NCBI GenBank assembly: GCA_027563935.2
Contig: CM050453.2
Coordinates: 89,688,665 to 89,752,664 of the forward strand
Direction: 5' to 3'
Length of the DNA stretch: 64,000 nucleotides
Source: Costus lasius
Taxonomy: Eukaryota; Streptophyta; Magnoliopsida; Zingiberales; Costaceae
Both the position numbers and the translations under genes were made by a program. The notes below the pieces were generated by a model, which was given only the letters and a program-made list of their open reading frames with translations, searched no databases and was not told the DNA's origin. Shown here piece after piece: positions 11,516 through 23,789 of the stretch (the stretch's first letter is position 1; the number at the start of each line of letters is the position of its first letter).

Positions 11516-13960
11516 ATTAAGGACGTCTCAAAAATTGCTAAACCTCTTAATCATTTACTATCTAAAGATGTAAATTTTTTGCTTGGATAGAGAATTTCTA
11601 GAGACTTTCAATAAATTGAAGGAAGTGCTAATCACTACAACCATGCAACCTCTAGACTAGACCCTTCCTTTTAAACTCATCTATGATGCAAGCAACACTA
11701 TAGTAGGAGGTCCTTGGGCAGTGAAAAGATAAAAAGTCACATGCTATATATTATGCTAGCTGAACGTTGAATGAAGCTCAGCAGAATTATGCCACTACAG
11801 AAAAAGAATTACTAGCCACTATCTTTGCTTTTGAAAAATTTAGATCATACCTTGTGAATTCTAGAGTTGTAGTTTATACATATCATGTTGCAGTCAAATA
11901 TCTTGTAAATCAGAGAGATTCCAAACCACAACTAATAAGATGGATCATGCTTTTGCCAAATTATGGATAAGAAAGGAACCAATAATTTGGTTGCATACCA
12001 TCTTTCTATAATGGTTCAAAAAGAAGAAATAGAAGAAGTTCCCATTGATGATAATTTCCCTCATAAACACTTAATGGTGATTGTAATTTCAAAGGAACCA
12101 TGGTATGTTGATTTCATAAATGATTTGATTTCTAACATTTTGCCTTTTAGAGTATCTCCCTAGGAGAAGAAAAGATTTTTAACAAAGGCCAAACATTGCT
12201 TTTGGGATGAACCTTGTTTGTTTAGACAATGCACAAACAATATATATAGGTGATGTATTCCAGAAGGAGAAATTAATGGCATGCTTTTTGATTGTCATGC
12301 ATCGGCCTATAGAGGACATGTTAGTACATCCAAAACTACATATAAGATAACTCAATTCGGATTCTATTGGCTTTCAATTTTTAAAGATGCTAAAAATTTT
12401 GTGCAATCATGTAATCAATGTCAAAGAGTGGGAAATATATTAGGAAAAGATGAGATCCCATTAAATAATATTCTTGAAGTTGAAATTTTTGATGTTTGGG
12501 AAATTGATTTTATGATATCCTTCATTTGAAGGGAATAAATATATATTGATAGTAGTAGATTATATATCTAAATGAGTCAAAGCCTTTGCATCCCTAATTC
12601 AAGAGTCACTTGTAAGATATTTAGAAAATTTATTTTCCCTAGATTTGGAATCCCTAGAGTTGTAATTAATGGTGGACGCTCTCACTTCATTAAACATAAA
12701 TTCTCCTAAATTTTAAGAAAATATGGGGTAAATCACAAAATTGTTACACCTTATCACTCTCAAATTAGTGGACAAGCTAAAATTTCAAATAGGAAAATAA
12801 AAAAAAAATAGAGAAAACTGTGTCCAGTCAAGAACAAATTGGGCTTTTAAGTTAGAAGATGCTTTATGAGCATATAGATCTACATATAAAACTCAAGTAT
12901 GCCTCCTTTTTAGTTAATTTATGGTAAATTCTATCACTTGCCTGCTAAACTTGACCAAACTAGGCAATTAAATTGTTGAATTATGACTTACAGAAAGCTA
13001 GGGAGAGAAGAAACCTACATATAAATGAACTTAAAGAAACCTAATTGTTAGCATATGAAAATTCAAAACTCTACAAAGATAGGCCAAATAGATGGCATGA
13101 CAAGTATATTGCGAGAAAAGAATTTAAAGAAGGTAACCTTATTTTGTTATTTAATTCTCGACCAAGTTTTTTCCAGATAAACTCAGATACAGATAGTCGG
13201 GACTAGGGATGCAAAAAACCCCATACCCGACCCGATCCGACCCGACCCGATCCGACCCGACCCGACCCGACCCGACCCGACCCGACCCGAAGTCAACGGA
13301 GAAAACCTGAGTTGACCGGGGGTCGGGTCGGGTTCGGGGAAAACCCGACAGGGGTATAGTCGGGTCGGGGTCGGGTATGGGAATTTAGGTACCCGCCCCG
13401 AACCCAAGCCCGAACCCGCCCCGACTATTAAAATAATAAATTTACCCCTTATAAGTTATAACCTAGTTACTAAATTTTAATAATTTATGTAGAAATGATG
13501 ATGTAGTTTATGTAAAATATTTTTTTATTTATATATTATAAATAAATAATGCAAAATAATTTTAAAAATATTATTTATAATATATATTTCTTTTTTAGAT
13601 CGGGCGGGGTCGGGTGTGGGGCAGGGTTTTCTAAACCCGTCGGGTTCGGGGTCGGGTTCGGGGACGGGTTTGGGAAAGTCGGGATCGGGTCGGGGATAGC
13701 AAAACCCGACCCCGACCCGCCCCGTTGCCATCCCTAGTCGGGACCATTTAAAGTATATAAGGTCTATCCTTATGGTGCAATGAAATAAGCAATGAAATGA
13801 GAGGAGTTTAAAGTTAATGGATAGAGGCTCAAGCACTATTTCACTTATGAGCAAATTGAACAATGAATCGTTCTAATTCTTACTGAACCAAGCACATAAA
13901 AACTAAACATGGGTCAATCTAATGACCTAAAAGAAGTGCTTTTGGGGGGCAATTGAAGCC
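11516..13960 (+). pseudogene. Ty3/gypsy (Athila/Tat-type) pol relic: end of RT, RNase H, integrase
   Basis: The + strand reads, with many stops and frameshifts, the end of reverse transcriptase (KIAKPLNHLLSKDVNFLL, about 11530), RNase H (LPFKLIYDASNTIVGG at 11660 and NYATTEKELLATIFAFEKF at 11785) and the integrase zinc-binding part (frame 12281-12529, with SCNQCQRVGN). The integrase core (about 12550-12830) and the GPY-like tail are also readable, resuming after the MITE at 13745 with YKVYPYGAM and FKVNG. The order and wording parallel the Athila element at 46-57 kb. No LTRs could be matched to it. It is certainly non-functional. Confidence 0.85.
13204..13736. mobile_element. hAT-type MITE inside the gypsy integrase relic
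   Basis: A 533-bp element with ends TAGGGATG...CATCCCTA and a perfect 8-bp target duplication GTCGGGAC (13196-13203 and 13737-13744). The subterminal regions are packed with CCCGACCC / GGGTCGGG repeats around an AT-rich centre. It carries no transposase; open frames in it are products of the GC repeats. TIRs and subterminal repeats match the 3,976-bp hAT element at 37139-41114, so it is probably a deletion derivative mobilised by that family. Confidence 0.93.
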
Positions 13961-16626
13961 CTCTTTTACTCTCAATTTTTTTAAAATATATATTTATTTT
14001 GTTATTCAAATAATAATAATAATATAAATTCTTAGTTTAAAATTTTATTTCTAACAATTTTCTTCTTTCTTGATGTTGAAATGATTTCGAGTAAACAATA
14101 GAATCACAATATGTGACCTTTGTCATCGTATGTGATTCTATCTTCAAAAGAGGGACACAAGTAGTAGGTAGGGTTTCATGGACCATGGAAGCCCTATCTG
14201 CCATGACCTTTGATTCTCCTCCTCTTATTCGTCGTCAATCCCTTCCACAGAGCTCATCTCTAGATGCCAGCAACCCTTTCTCTCATCCGACAACCATTTC
14301 CTATCAACTATTGGGAATCCCCAAGCTATTTTAAAAATTCAGAAACAAGTGGAAGCAAGCCCAAAATAGGATTCCAAAATCAACAAGAACCGTCTTATGA
14401 TATTAACACCGGATGTGATAGGGGGTATACCTTACTAGCATATCTAAGGCCGACGATGACGATCGGAGACACACAATTGCCTGTCCTCTATGCTCGTGCA
14501 CACATGGACTGCCTCGAGACTCCTCTACTCCACGCACATGCTAGCTTCAAGAGAGGAGATCCACGCCAAAGGGAGAAAGCCCACCTTGCTTGTGCCAACT
14601 CCTAGGAATTGCGCCAAGGGGCTGATATTCTTCAAATGCACCAAAGAGATGTTTGCGCCTATGAAGAATTTCATCCAAGCACCAATCCAAGAGATGGATG
14701 CGCCAAGGAAATATGATGATCTTCTTCCCCTTTCTCTATGCGCCAAAGCAAGGGGCTGATCACTTGAGGATGATCACCACAAGATGTAGGCGACAAGGAG
14801 AAGGAGACTTACGACTATGAGGAGGAGAGGAGAGACCCATGTGGCTAGGGCATGAAGCAATTGAATGATCACAAGCCTAGGCGCCTATCCCTCTTATTTA
14901 TAGATTTTTAACGTGGGCCCATTTACTTAAGTCGCAATATTTTTATTCAAAATATTTGCAAGTTAAGTTGCAGCCCCCACTATTTAAGTTATGAATTAAT
15001 TAACAATTAACTCATCATTTATCTTAAGATAGTGGTGCATATATGATCAAGTCATCAAGCCACCGCACTAATCTCGACGCTGACCCATGTTTTGATTTGT
15101 CGACATAGACCTAGTCAATCAGAGTCAAAATTGGTCACCTGAGGTCAACTGGTGTCAACTCGATCACTAAAATCTATAAGCATCCTCTCAACTCATATCA
15201 ACCATCCACGAAGCATAAAACTTCCAAACAGATCCGAATCGTCCATAGATTCGATCTCAGGCTATTCGATCAATACAGAGTCTCTAGTGTCTAGGTGTGC
15301 GACCCTGTAGGTCCCTCTGACGTTGGCAGTGATGACCTAGTCATCACAAGTAGTGAGTGGCACCTAACAGTGCATCACTGCTACCCAAGTCATCAGAATA
15401 AATGTCGCCATCGACAACCTCAAAACTGTGATAAGGTATAAGAGTATTAATGTCCCTTTGCCAGTCTGATCATCCAAGTTAGACAAGTGTGTCACACTTG
15501 TTAATTCCAACAAAGATGGTCATAACTAAATCACGCTAAACTTGGGTGTGGGTGTGGCCACACATTTTCAGTCATGCACCATGTAGGAGCCCATGGAAAT
15601 CAAGCTTCCGTGCAGGGAAGGGGCAAATCCTTTATTGGCAAGATGTATCTCTCGTATTGCTTAAGATATACCCAATGACAACCGTTATGACCTCCATGTT
15701 ATGGCGAGACGTTAGGTTGTATCAAAGTATATCTCTTACAACACAGAGATACAATCTCCCTCAAGTCAAATGACAAACATAACTCTATCACCGTCAGATT
15801 CTTCTTGAGACACCAAGAAGAACTCTCATGGTGGATCGGTCCAGTATATCTCCCTTGATATACCCTTATGCCTGCGTTAAGCAACCATGCTAACCAGCAC
15901 ATAAATGAGTCTCACTCGCACCATAACTGTCTCATATAAATATACATATGCGCAGATGTATAATAAACCATGACAACGACAATGGCAAGATATCTATAAA
16001 TATCAATGTATGTAGTATAAAAGTTAAGACCAAAACATAGGTATCAGGGTATAACACTAACACCAACTACCACCTCTTTCCAGAGCTCTCAACAAGATCT
16101 TACCACTATAGCCCTAGAGTGTCGCCACATCTTGAAAGCGTCGATCCTTGCTTTCCATTGCCGTATAGCAAACCAAACCTTGGGTTATGGCAAACACCTA
16201 TCACTTGTGCCTTCTCCTTCCTCTCTAGCAACTAAGGACCTCATCTCTAGCCCCCAAAACCTAGAGGTGTCATGAGCAAGATGAAAGCCTCATTTAGAGA
16301 TCCAGGGCCTCCCTTCGAGGCCCTGGATTGAGTCTCTTATCTACTAAGATAATTAGATTGAGTCTCCGTTATTAGATTGAGTAAAAATAATTTCTATGGA
16401 TATTATTATATTATTATACACATTAACATAGGCGTAACAATTAATATAATAATGATAATATCTTTATTATTCAAATGAATAAATAAACATGATACAAATA
16501 ATTAATCTTAAAGGCATATAAATTAACACTTTGTACCACAATGGATGGCATCATTTGCGCATTTTTATATATTTGATATGATGATGATATTTTCCTCTGA
16601 GTGGTGCACTTCTCCCATCTATCCAT

Positions 16627-16661
<35 letters not shown>

Positions 16662-17400
16662 ATCCATGGTGATCTTGTGGAAGCTGCAGTGTATATTAAG
16701 AGAATTCTTCTCTCTACCTTCACATCAATGACGATATTATATGATGAACCACATTCATATAAGCTAGTAAATATGATCTTCAGCTGCTGCTTGCCATCGA
16801 GAAGGAATTGCAAGCCAATGAAACATGCTACATGTTGCCCTAGATGTAAGATTTTCCCATCCTCGAATGTTTATGTTAAGGAGTTGAATCAATAATATGA
16901 GTGCATCATATTTACATAATATTAGGAACTCGAAGAATGAACTGGAGGTGAGAGGAGGAAGAGTGCCCCCTACTTTCCCAGCTAAAAAGTGGCACAAGTG
17001 CTAGGCGTATAAATCAACAGAGAGCTCTGAGTTGCAATTTACAATAAAGAGCGAGTAGAGATGCATGTAGAAGAACCCTCTAATTCCAGGCAGGTGACTC
17101 ACAGAGGAAAGCTCTTCATTCAATACATGTATGTATATATGGCTATGCATGTGTCTTAGAAATTGGGGTCAAAGCTACTTTTGGGGTCCCAAAATGACCC
17201 CCACATGCCCTTAAATTGAACCTGACAGCTCTCTTCCTCGGTATCAGACTATCATCCTCTTCCTTTACTCGCTGACACTACCGCAAAGTATTCATTCAGT
17301 CTTTTCTTTTCTTTTCTTCAACTCTGCCTGCATTGCTCCTGCGCGACTCAAACATTTTCTCATCTTTGATTCTTTTCTGCAGAATAAATAAAAAATTCAA
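13961..17400. other. Noncoding, unclassified repeat-like sequence
   Basis: No gene is supported. The 14100-16300 stretch has a moderate GC content and a repeat-like character, possibly a decayed LTR, but no ends, primer site or domain were found. Open frames (14113-14759, 15546-15902) overlap on both strands without recognisable homology. The sequence from 16400 to 17400 is upstream of the gene at 17475. Confidence 0.4.
16618..16670. repeat. Poly(A)29 insertion flanked by a 12-bp direct repeat
   Basis: TCTATCCATGGT occurs at 16618-16629 and again at 16659-16670, with nothing between but 29 A residues (16630-16658). This is the structure expected when LINE machinery inserts only the poly(A) tail of a transcript, that is, a retroposon with complete 5' truncation. 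Confidence 0.8.
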
Positions 17401-17421
17401 ATGATAAAAGATAGCCATAGT

Positions 17422-17430
17422 ACTATATAA
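17422..17430 (+). promoter_or_regulatory. Possible TATA box
   Basis: CTATATAAC lies about 45 nt before the start codon at 17475. If used, the 5' leader would be very short. A CT-rich stretch at 17300-17325 further upstream is an alternative leader element. Confidence 0.25.
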
Positions 17431-17474
17431 CTACAGCTGCCACTGCCCGAGTTCTGGAGTCCTGTGGAAGTTGG

Positions 17475-19625
17475 ATGGAGGCGGGGGCGAAGGACGCCGC
17501 CGCCGGCGAGGAGCTGGAGGACTCGACGGCAAGGGACCCTCGGAAGCGTTATGAGAGACTGGTGGCCGTGCGGAGCAAGGCCACTAGGGGGAAGGGCGCC
17601 TGGTATTGGGCTCACCTGGAACCTATCCTCGTCACGCCCGCCGGGGCGGTGAGCCCCACCGCTGCTAAGCTCCGGTGCGCCCTCTGTTCGTCCCTCTTCT
17701 CTGCTTCCAACCCCTCCCGCACTGCCTCTGAGCACCTAAAGCGCGGCGCCTGCCCTAGCTTCTCTTCGTCTTCCGCCACCACTGCCGTCCCCGCGGTCCA
17801 TCCCCTCCCCATATCGTCGCTTCCCCCGGCCTATCCCCGCCTCCGCCAGCGCCACACCCTGGCGCCGTCCCGGCCCAAGCCGGCGCTTGTGCTTTCCGGC
17901 GGGAAGGAGGATCTCGTCTTGCTGGCGAGGCTTGAGGACAGCGTAAAGAAGCTGAAGAGCCCAACCGTCTCCGCTGCCGCTGCGCTCCCCAAGGGCCAGG
18001 CCGACGAAGCACTCTCGTTGCTTGCCGATTGGCTTTTGGAGTCGAGTGGCGCCGTCTCCCCTTCCGCCCTCGACCACCCAAAGTTCCAATCTTTCCTCAA
18101 CCAAGTAGGGCTTTCCTCTGTTTCCCCTCGCCAGCTGGCCTTATCCCATCTCCATGCCCGTTATCTCAAGGTCCACTCCGACTCCGAGGCCAGAATCCGT
18201 GACGCTGCCTTCTTCCAGCTCTCTTCCGATGGTTGGAAGTCTCCGGCGACGTCATCGGAGCACGCGCTAGTGAGCCTCGCCGTCAACTTACCGAATGCGA
18301 CGACATTGTTCCATCGCTCGGTGCTGACCACCGGTGGAGCCTCCTCGTGCTACGCCGAGGAGGTGCTGTGGGACGCCGTCACCAAATTGTGCGGTGGCGC
18401 CACCGACCGGTGCGCTGGAATTGTCGCCGATCGCTTCAAGAAGAAAGCCCTTCTCAACCTGGAGAGCCGCAGCCAGCGGATGGTGAACCTATCGTGCCAG
18501 CTCGGGGCCTTCAACAACTTGATCAAGGATTTGGCCCGGCACCTCCCGCTCTTCCAGAAAGTCTCGGCGCATTGCCTGCAGCTGGCCAACTTCGTCAACA
18601 ACCAATCCCAAGTCAGAAGCATCTTTCTCAAGCACCAGCTCGAAGAGCATGGCTACGATCGTCTTCCACGAATTGCTCACGCTCGCGGAGATTGTAAGGA
18701 AACTAACTTCGCCGATGAGCTAGCTATGGTTCAGGATGTCATGGACTTGGCACGGCCGATCCAGATGACAGCGCTTGACGAGGATTACAGCTTGGTTTAC
18801 CACGAGGATTCGAGTGCAGGAGAGATGGCAGAGCTGATTCAAAATGGTGGCTTTTGGACAGAGCTGGAGGCAGTCAGCTCGCTGGTTACGTTGGTCAAGG
18901 CGATGGCTCGCGAAATAGAGATTGAGAGGCCACTCATCGGTCAATGCCTGCCGCTGTGGGATGAGCTACGATCCAGAGTTAGAGAATGGAGTGCTAAATA
19001 CAGCACTGATAGTGGGCTGGTAGAGAATCTAATCAGGACAAGGTTCTCGAAGAACTACCACCCCGCTTGGTCGGCAGCGTTTGTGCTGGATCCACTTTTC
19101 TTGATCAAGAACACCAGCGGGAAGTACCTCCCGCCTTTCAAGTGCTTGACTTGCGAGCAGGATAAGGATGTCGGCAGGCTCATCACGCGGCTGGTGTCTC
19201 CCGAGGAAGCCCACATTGTGTTGATGGAACTGATGAAATGGAGGTCGGAGGGGTTGGATCCCCTGTATGCTCAAGCTGTTCAGATGAGGCAGCATGACCC
19301 GTTGACGGGGAAGGTAAAGATTGCTAACCCGCAGAGCCGCAGGTTGGTGTGGGAGACTTGCATGAGCGAATTCAAATGCCTTGCAAAAGTGGCTGTGAGG
19401 CTCATCTTCCTTCATGCCACTTCATGTGGAATCAAGTGCCATTCATCGTTGACGCGGTGGATGTGTGCACATGGACAATCTGAGATTGCGCACAAGATGG
19501 CTTTCCTAACTGCTCATTCAAAGATCAGCAGGAAGGATTCCTCCACAGGTGAGATGGCTTCGGAGATTTTAGACACAGAGGAGGAGAACTTGCACAGTGA
19601 GTTTGTTGGTGCCTCAGCGGTGTAA
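17475..19625 (+). CDS. Domesticated hAT-like transposase protein (intronless, BED-like finger)
   Basis: An intact single-exon frame of 716 codons. Near the N-terminus, after a conserved block ending RSKATRGKGAWYWAHLEP (residues ~33-50), comes a BED-like zinc finger with C68, C71, H87 and C93. A Ser/Pro/Ala-rich linker follows, then an RNase H-like hAT core (SSDGWKS, IVADRF) and a long conserved C-terminal region including FSKNYHPAWSAAFVLDPLFL, SGKYLPPFKCLT and LMELMKWRSEGLDPLYAQAV. The core position where active hAT transposases have a Cys/His pair reads MVNLSCQLGAFNNLIKDL, so catalysis is unlikely. I recognise this as the conserved plant family of Arabidopsis At1g12380/At1g62870-type proteins, whose function is not established. 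No TIRs or target duplication flank it, which supports host domestication. GC is very high in the 5' half and falls towards the 3' end. Start chosen at the first in-frame Met, with G at +4. Confidence 0.9.
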   Translation: MEAGAKDAAAGEELEDSTARDPRKRYERLVAVRSKATRGKGAWYWAHLEPILVTPAGAVSPTAAKLRCALCSSLFSASNPSRTASEHLKRGACPSFSSSSATTAVPAVHPLPISSLPPAYPRLRQRHTLAPSRPKPALVLSGGKEDLVLLARLEDSVKKLKSPTVSAAAALPKGQADEALSLLADWLLESSGAVSPSALDHPKFQSFLNQVGLSSVSPRQLALSHLHARYLKVHSDSEARIRDAAFFQLSSDGWKSPATSSEHALVSLAVNLPNATTLFHRSVLTTGGASSCYAEEVLWDAVTKLCGGATDRCAGIVADRFKKKALLNLESRSQRMVNLSCQLGAFNNLIKDLARHLPLFQKVSAHCLQLANFVNNQSQVRSIFLKHQLEEHGYDRLPRIAHARGDCKETNFADELAMVQDVMDLARPIQMTALDEDYSLVYHEDSSAGEMAELIQNGGFWTELEAVSSLVTLVKAMAREIEIERPLIGQCLPLWDELRSRVREWSAKYSTDSGLVENLIRTRFSKNYHPAWSAAFVLDPLFLIKNTSGKYLPPFKCLTCEQDKDVGRLITRLVSPEEAHIVLMELMKWRSEGLDPLYAQAVQMRQHDPLTGKVKIANPQSRRLVWETCMSEFKCLAKVAVRLIFLHATSCGIKCHSSLTRWMCAHGQSEIAHKMAFLTAHSKISRKDSSTGEMASEILDTEEENLHSEFVGASAV

Positions 19626-20088
19626 CAGCGTCTCTTTTGTGGTTTAATTTTGTTTTTCTCCCTCCCCATGTTGCTGATTCTAGTATAGAATTGTAGGAAT
19701 GTTGATTCTTTGTATGAGTTCTACAGCTCTTCCTCTTCTAACAATGCACACACATAGAATTCTATTAAAAAAATCAGTTGAGGTTGCGCAAAGAAAGTGT
19801 CTCCTTTCTTCTGCTCTGCCAATTCTATCTTCTTGTTTGAACTTTAAATTGATTGTTTCCGTTTTGGTAACTTAAAGTGTCTCTTTCTCTTAGGGAGTGT
19901 GAAAGATTATGCTGCTTTCTACAATGACCAATCTGTGGCTCTAATGTATAATTCAGAAGATTCTTCTTCTCTGTTACCTGCAGAAGCTGATTGTAATGTC
20001 TTCAAATTGCAATGAGTTTGAAAAATGAACAAGTTTAACTTTCTTTTTGCTTGTTTTTATGGATTGCATGTGTGTGGTGTTTATCATG

Positions 20089-20210
20089 TCTCTTCCTAGA
20101 TAAACTTGACTGCCCATATTACTGAAATTTCTGTTTATTGAGTGAGACTTCTCTTCCTAGATAAACTTGACTGCCTATCTTTCTGAAATTTCTGTCTATT
20201 GAGTGAGATT
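20089..20210. repeat. 61-bp tandem duplication
   Basis: TCTCTTCCTAGATAAACTTG begins at 20089 and again at 20150. The two 61-bp copies differ by a few substitutions (CATATTACT against TATCTTTCT, for example). It lies about 0.5 kb downstream of the hAT-like gene. Confidence 0.9.
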
Positions 20211-22718
20211 TGATGCTATTGTGATGGAATGGGAATAAAATCAGTCGAGTGATCATGATGCCCACTTGAAAGACTATATTCAACAGATTAAGTTGCTTGT
20301 ACTCGATTGTATCACTTTATTTGCCTTTTTCACGGATTGCTAGTGGCAAAATCTGGTGGTATTCTGGTGCTCCCAAAGTGGTAAATGGTATAGAAAAAAG
20401 CACTGCAATCAGTGACATCTATGCATACTTCTAGACTGCAGTAGTGATCATGTCAAGATTTTTCAGGGAGAGAAATCGCTTCTTGGCAATCAAAGCATGT
20501 GAGGCTGATATCCCAAACCGGAACATTCAAAAGTCTGATATCACCATTTGACTTGAGGAGAGTCTGGCTTTTCCTGTATCTGATTTTGTTCCTGAGAATC
20601 AGAATCCTATCTTCTACCATCACAGGATTACGGTTCTCTGCCACAAGGAATCAAAATGTCTCACTAATCCCTCACTCACTTTTTCTCATGCTCAAATTGT
20701 GAGGATCATAATTTGACTAAAACCACACGAACATCAACAGGTGTGAGGTAGCTAGCTAGCGAACACGAGAAGCTTACTTTCATGCTTGCTTCCAATGGAG
20801 TCACTGTCTTGATCTTTGACTTGTGATGGACTCATGCTAGTTTCTTTGGATTCTATCAGCTGTTGCTGTCCTCTTAATGATTGTTGCACTTTCTGCCACC
20901 AGAATCAATGATTGACATCCAAGAAAGGTTCCAACTGTTTGGTGGTTGTTTGATACTTCAGTTCAACTGAAACTGGGGCCTGCAGCATACACATTAGGTA
21001 TGGATTATGCTTTTTAAAGAGGAGTTACACTTTTCTTTTCTCTTTTGACTCTGGAGTTTGGAAGGGAGTATTGGAACAAAAAGGAGAAGAGAAGAAAAGA
21101 ATTTTATTTTATTTTTCCCCTTGGACAAAATTCTTAATTCTTTTAGAGGTGATTGGGAAGTCATTTATCGTCCAAAACACTTAAAAGTTTTACAAATCTG
21201 ATCATGGGATATGGATCTACATATCAAATAAATAGATTTTGAATTCGTCATCTTCCATAGTCTGATTTAATTCAATTTGTGGTTTCCAAAATATTGTTTC
21301 CTATGGTACACCTTGATAACAACCAAAGTATAATAACCTTTTCTGATAGCATGATTTATGAATAAACAAGTCTATATATTACATAAGTCTAAGACATTTA
21401 CAATAATTTCTATCAGATTATAATTAAACTTTTACAACCATACAAATTTCCATTGATACATCAATATTTTTTTTAATTATATGTCACAACATCTATCAAG
21501 ACTAATCTATCATAATATATCTTCTTATATTTGCTCTGATTGATTTAGACCGAAATAGTATCTCAAACATTAATAAATCTTAGCATACATTACTGAGTAA
21601 GTCTTTCCTAAAATAAAGAGTAGTCCCTTCGATCCAAAGGAAGAAAATTTAATAATATAATAATAATACAATAATTGAACTAAGATAATAACTAGTGGGC
21701 ATGAACAAATGAAGGAACAAAAGATGTTAAGCATAAATAACATATCAATAATAGATATCAAGTATGAATAACTAAATGATCGCACGAACTGAACTAAAAC
21801 TGGATCAACCAAACTATAAATTGTAATCATAAACTATAGCGGAAAGCTATAGCATTGAATTGTAAACTATAAGTTATGACTATAAATTGTAAACTATAAA
21901 CTTGATCAATAGATCACTAATATACTAAACATGAACATGGATATGAGCACACTACACTTGGCACTAGGAGTCATCCCCCTAAAATGCATAACGGGGTGGT
22001 AAACCATACCCATGTGGTAAACACATGTCTCACTATATGTCACGAGTCCCACCATATTCTATAAACTGGAGACCTCGAACCATCCACAACATGGATACCA
22101 TAAAACCATGTATACTCAGTCACAGTAGCATGTGAGTATAAAATGTTTTTTGCAACTTGCTCAAACCATGTATACTTCAAAATGGAAGATTTTGCAACTC
22201 GCTCTCTTGTGTTTTTTTTCTAACTCTTGTTGGGTGATTATTTCACATTAAATATTAGTGTTCTTGCTTGATTGATCTTTGCGATTAACCTTTTTTTTTT
22301 CATATGTATAGTGTCATTGATTACATAATGTGAAGTTTGAGGATTATGCTAAAAGTCCCAATTGGTGGTGTGTTGATATAAATTTACCTTAGATTTGAAA
22401 CAAATTATTAAGGATGCCTTGTTTTATATAATGAGGTCGTAATTGAACTACAAAAGAATATCATGCATATTGGGCCTTTCTCATTTTTAGGTCCTAATTT
22501 TCTTAATTTAAGCTTCAATATTTTAAACTACTAAATTAATTTTCTTTTAATAAAATAAAATATTTTTATCCTTACAAATTATCTTAAAATACCTTTGAAG
22601 GATTGCAAATATTCTTATAGATTATTAAATGAATTAAAAATATTTGTTGAAATAAGTAAAATATTATGAAGGATTTTATATAATAATGAATAAACAAATA
22701 CAAATATTTTATATTATT

Positions 22719-22720
<2 letters not shown>

Positions 22721-22750
<30 letters not shown>
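22721..22750. repeat. (AT)15 microsatellite
   Basis: Fifteen uninterrupted AT dinucleotides. Confidence 0.97.
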
Positions 22751-22753
<3 letters not shown>

Positions 22754-23483
22754 AGATAAGCATTTTGAAGGAAAAACATAAGACAATAAAAATAAAAAAA
22801 TAAAAAACTTAAATATTAAATGCAGAAAATTGAAATATTATAGTACCAAGAGCCAGATAAATTAAAACTAATATGAAAAAATATGGACACACTTAAGAGT
22901 TTGTCAAACATCCATCAATAAGTAATATCTCTCTAAACAACTCATTGACATTTAGCCTAAACCATTCAAAACTCCTGCTTGAGTGATCAACACTGGAACA
23001 TTCAAGCATTGCTTGATAAATTAAACATCTAAATAGCTTGAGTCACTTGAGGGCTCCATAAAATCTATTGTAGCAATGCACCTAGCTTGACATGAGCCCA
23101 ATGCATGAGTAGTCAGAGCCTAATATGCTTGACATGAGAACAAAGTCCAACATGCTCAACTTGAGCATTGAGAGGAAGTGCCTAAGAAAAATAAGGAAAG
23201 ATCTCACTTTCCCAACTAAACCTAAGAGCAATGCACCTTTCAAAATTTCTACATTAACACCTCTTTGATCGCTGCTTCTTTAGGAAGATTAAGCCTAAAT
23301 GATCTGGAGTGCTTGAGAGACCTCCCATTGTTAATCAATTGGAATACCTAAAAGTTGACACAACTCTACCATATATTACAAAGCTTACAAGAAAAAGTAT
23401 GATAAACTCTCGATGTTCCTACTTTATAATTTAATCTACCAGTGACTCACAAGTTTAGCATCATTGTAGAACTTGATCACTTA

Positions 23484-23613
23484 GGCTATGTTCGGTTCGA
23501 TGGAATTCATCGTGGAAAGAAAGGAAAATGCAATGAATCTAGATGACTTTTAAGCTAGATTCATTGTATTTTTTTTCCTTTCAACAATAAATTTCATCCA
23601 ACTGAACATAACC
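23484..23613. mobile_element. 130-bp fold-back MITE
   Basis: The whole element is one imperfect palindrome. The left end GGCTATGTTCGGTTCGATGG pairs with the right end (reverse: GGTTATGTTCAGTTGGATGA), and the inner arms both contain AATGAATCTAG around a short loop. It is flanked by TA on both sides (23482-23483, 23614-23615); a longer target duplication is not clear. The TIR is reminiscent of Tourist-type ends. The transcript would fold into one long hairpin. Confidence 0.8.
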
Positions 23614-23789
23614 TAGCTTACTGAAAGGGCAACATGCTTCTCCCTTTTTATATCTTCTGTTGCTATATATCAAAACAAGTTGTATATCTTGTTGAAGTTA
23701 AGACTAGGCTAAATTATTCAAGATAGCAATAAAAAATGGAAAATGATTGCATCTCTTGGAAGCCGAACAAATAAGTGTAGCGGCACTTT

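Larger units (their letters stand above)
19626..23480. other. Intergenic, no gene seen
   Basis: It contains the 3' flank of the preceding gene, a 61-bp tandem duplication (20089-20210) and an AT microsatellite (22721-22750). Open frames at 20453-20702 and 21570-21830 overlap antisense frames and show no domain. Confidence 0.5.

Noticed and set aside
13183..13863. Pro/Asp/Gly-rich frames around 13.2-13.9, 37.1-37.4 and 40.8-41.1 kb
   Set aside because: They are readings of CCCGACCC subterminal repeats in hAT elements, not proteins.
17397..19415. Many antisense and alternate frames over the 716-codon gene
   Set aside because: GC-rich coding DNA has few stops in other frames. Only the frame starting at 17475 has recognisable conserved blocks.
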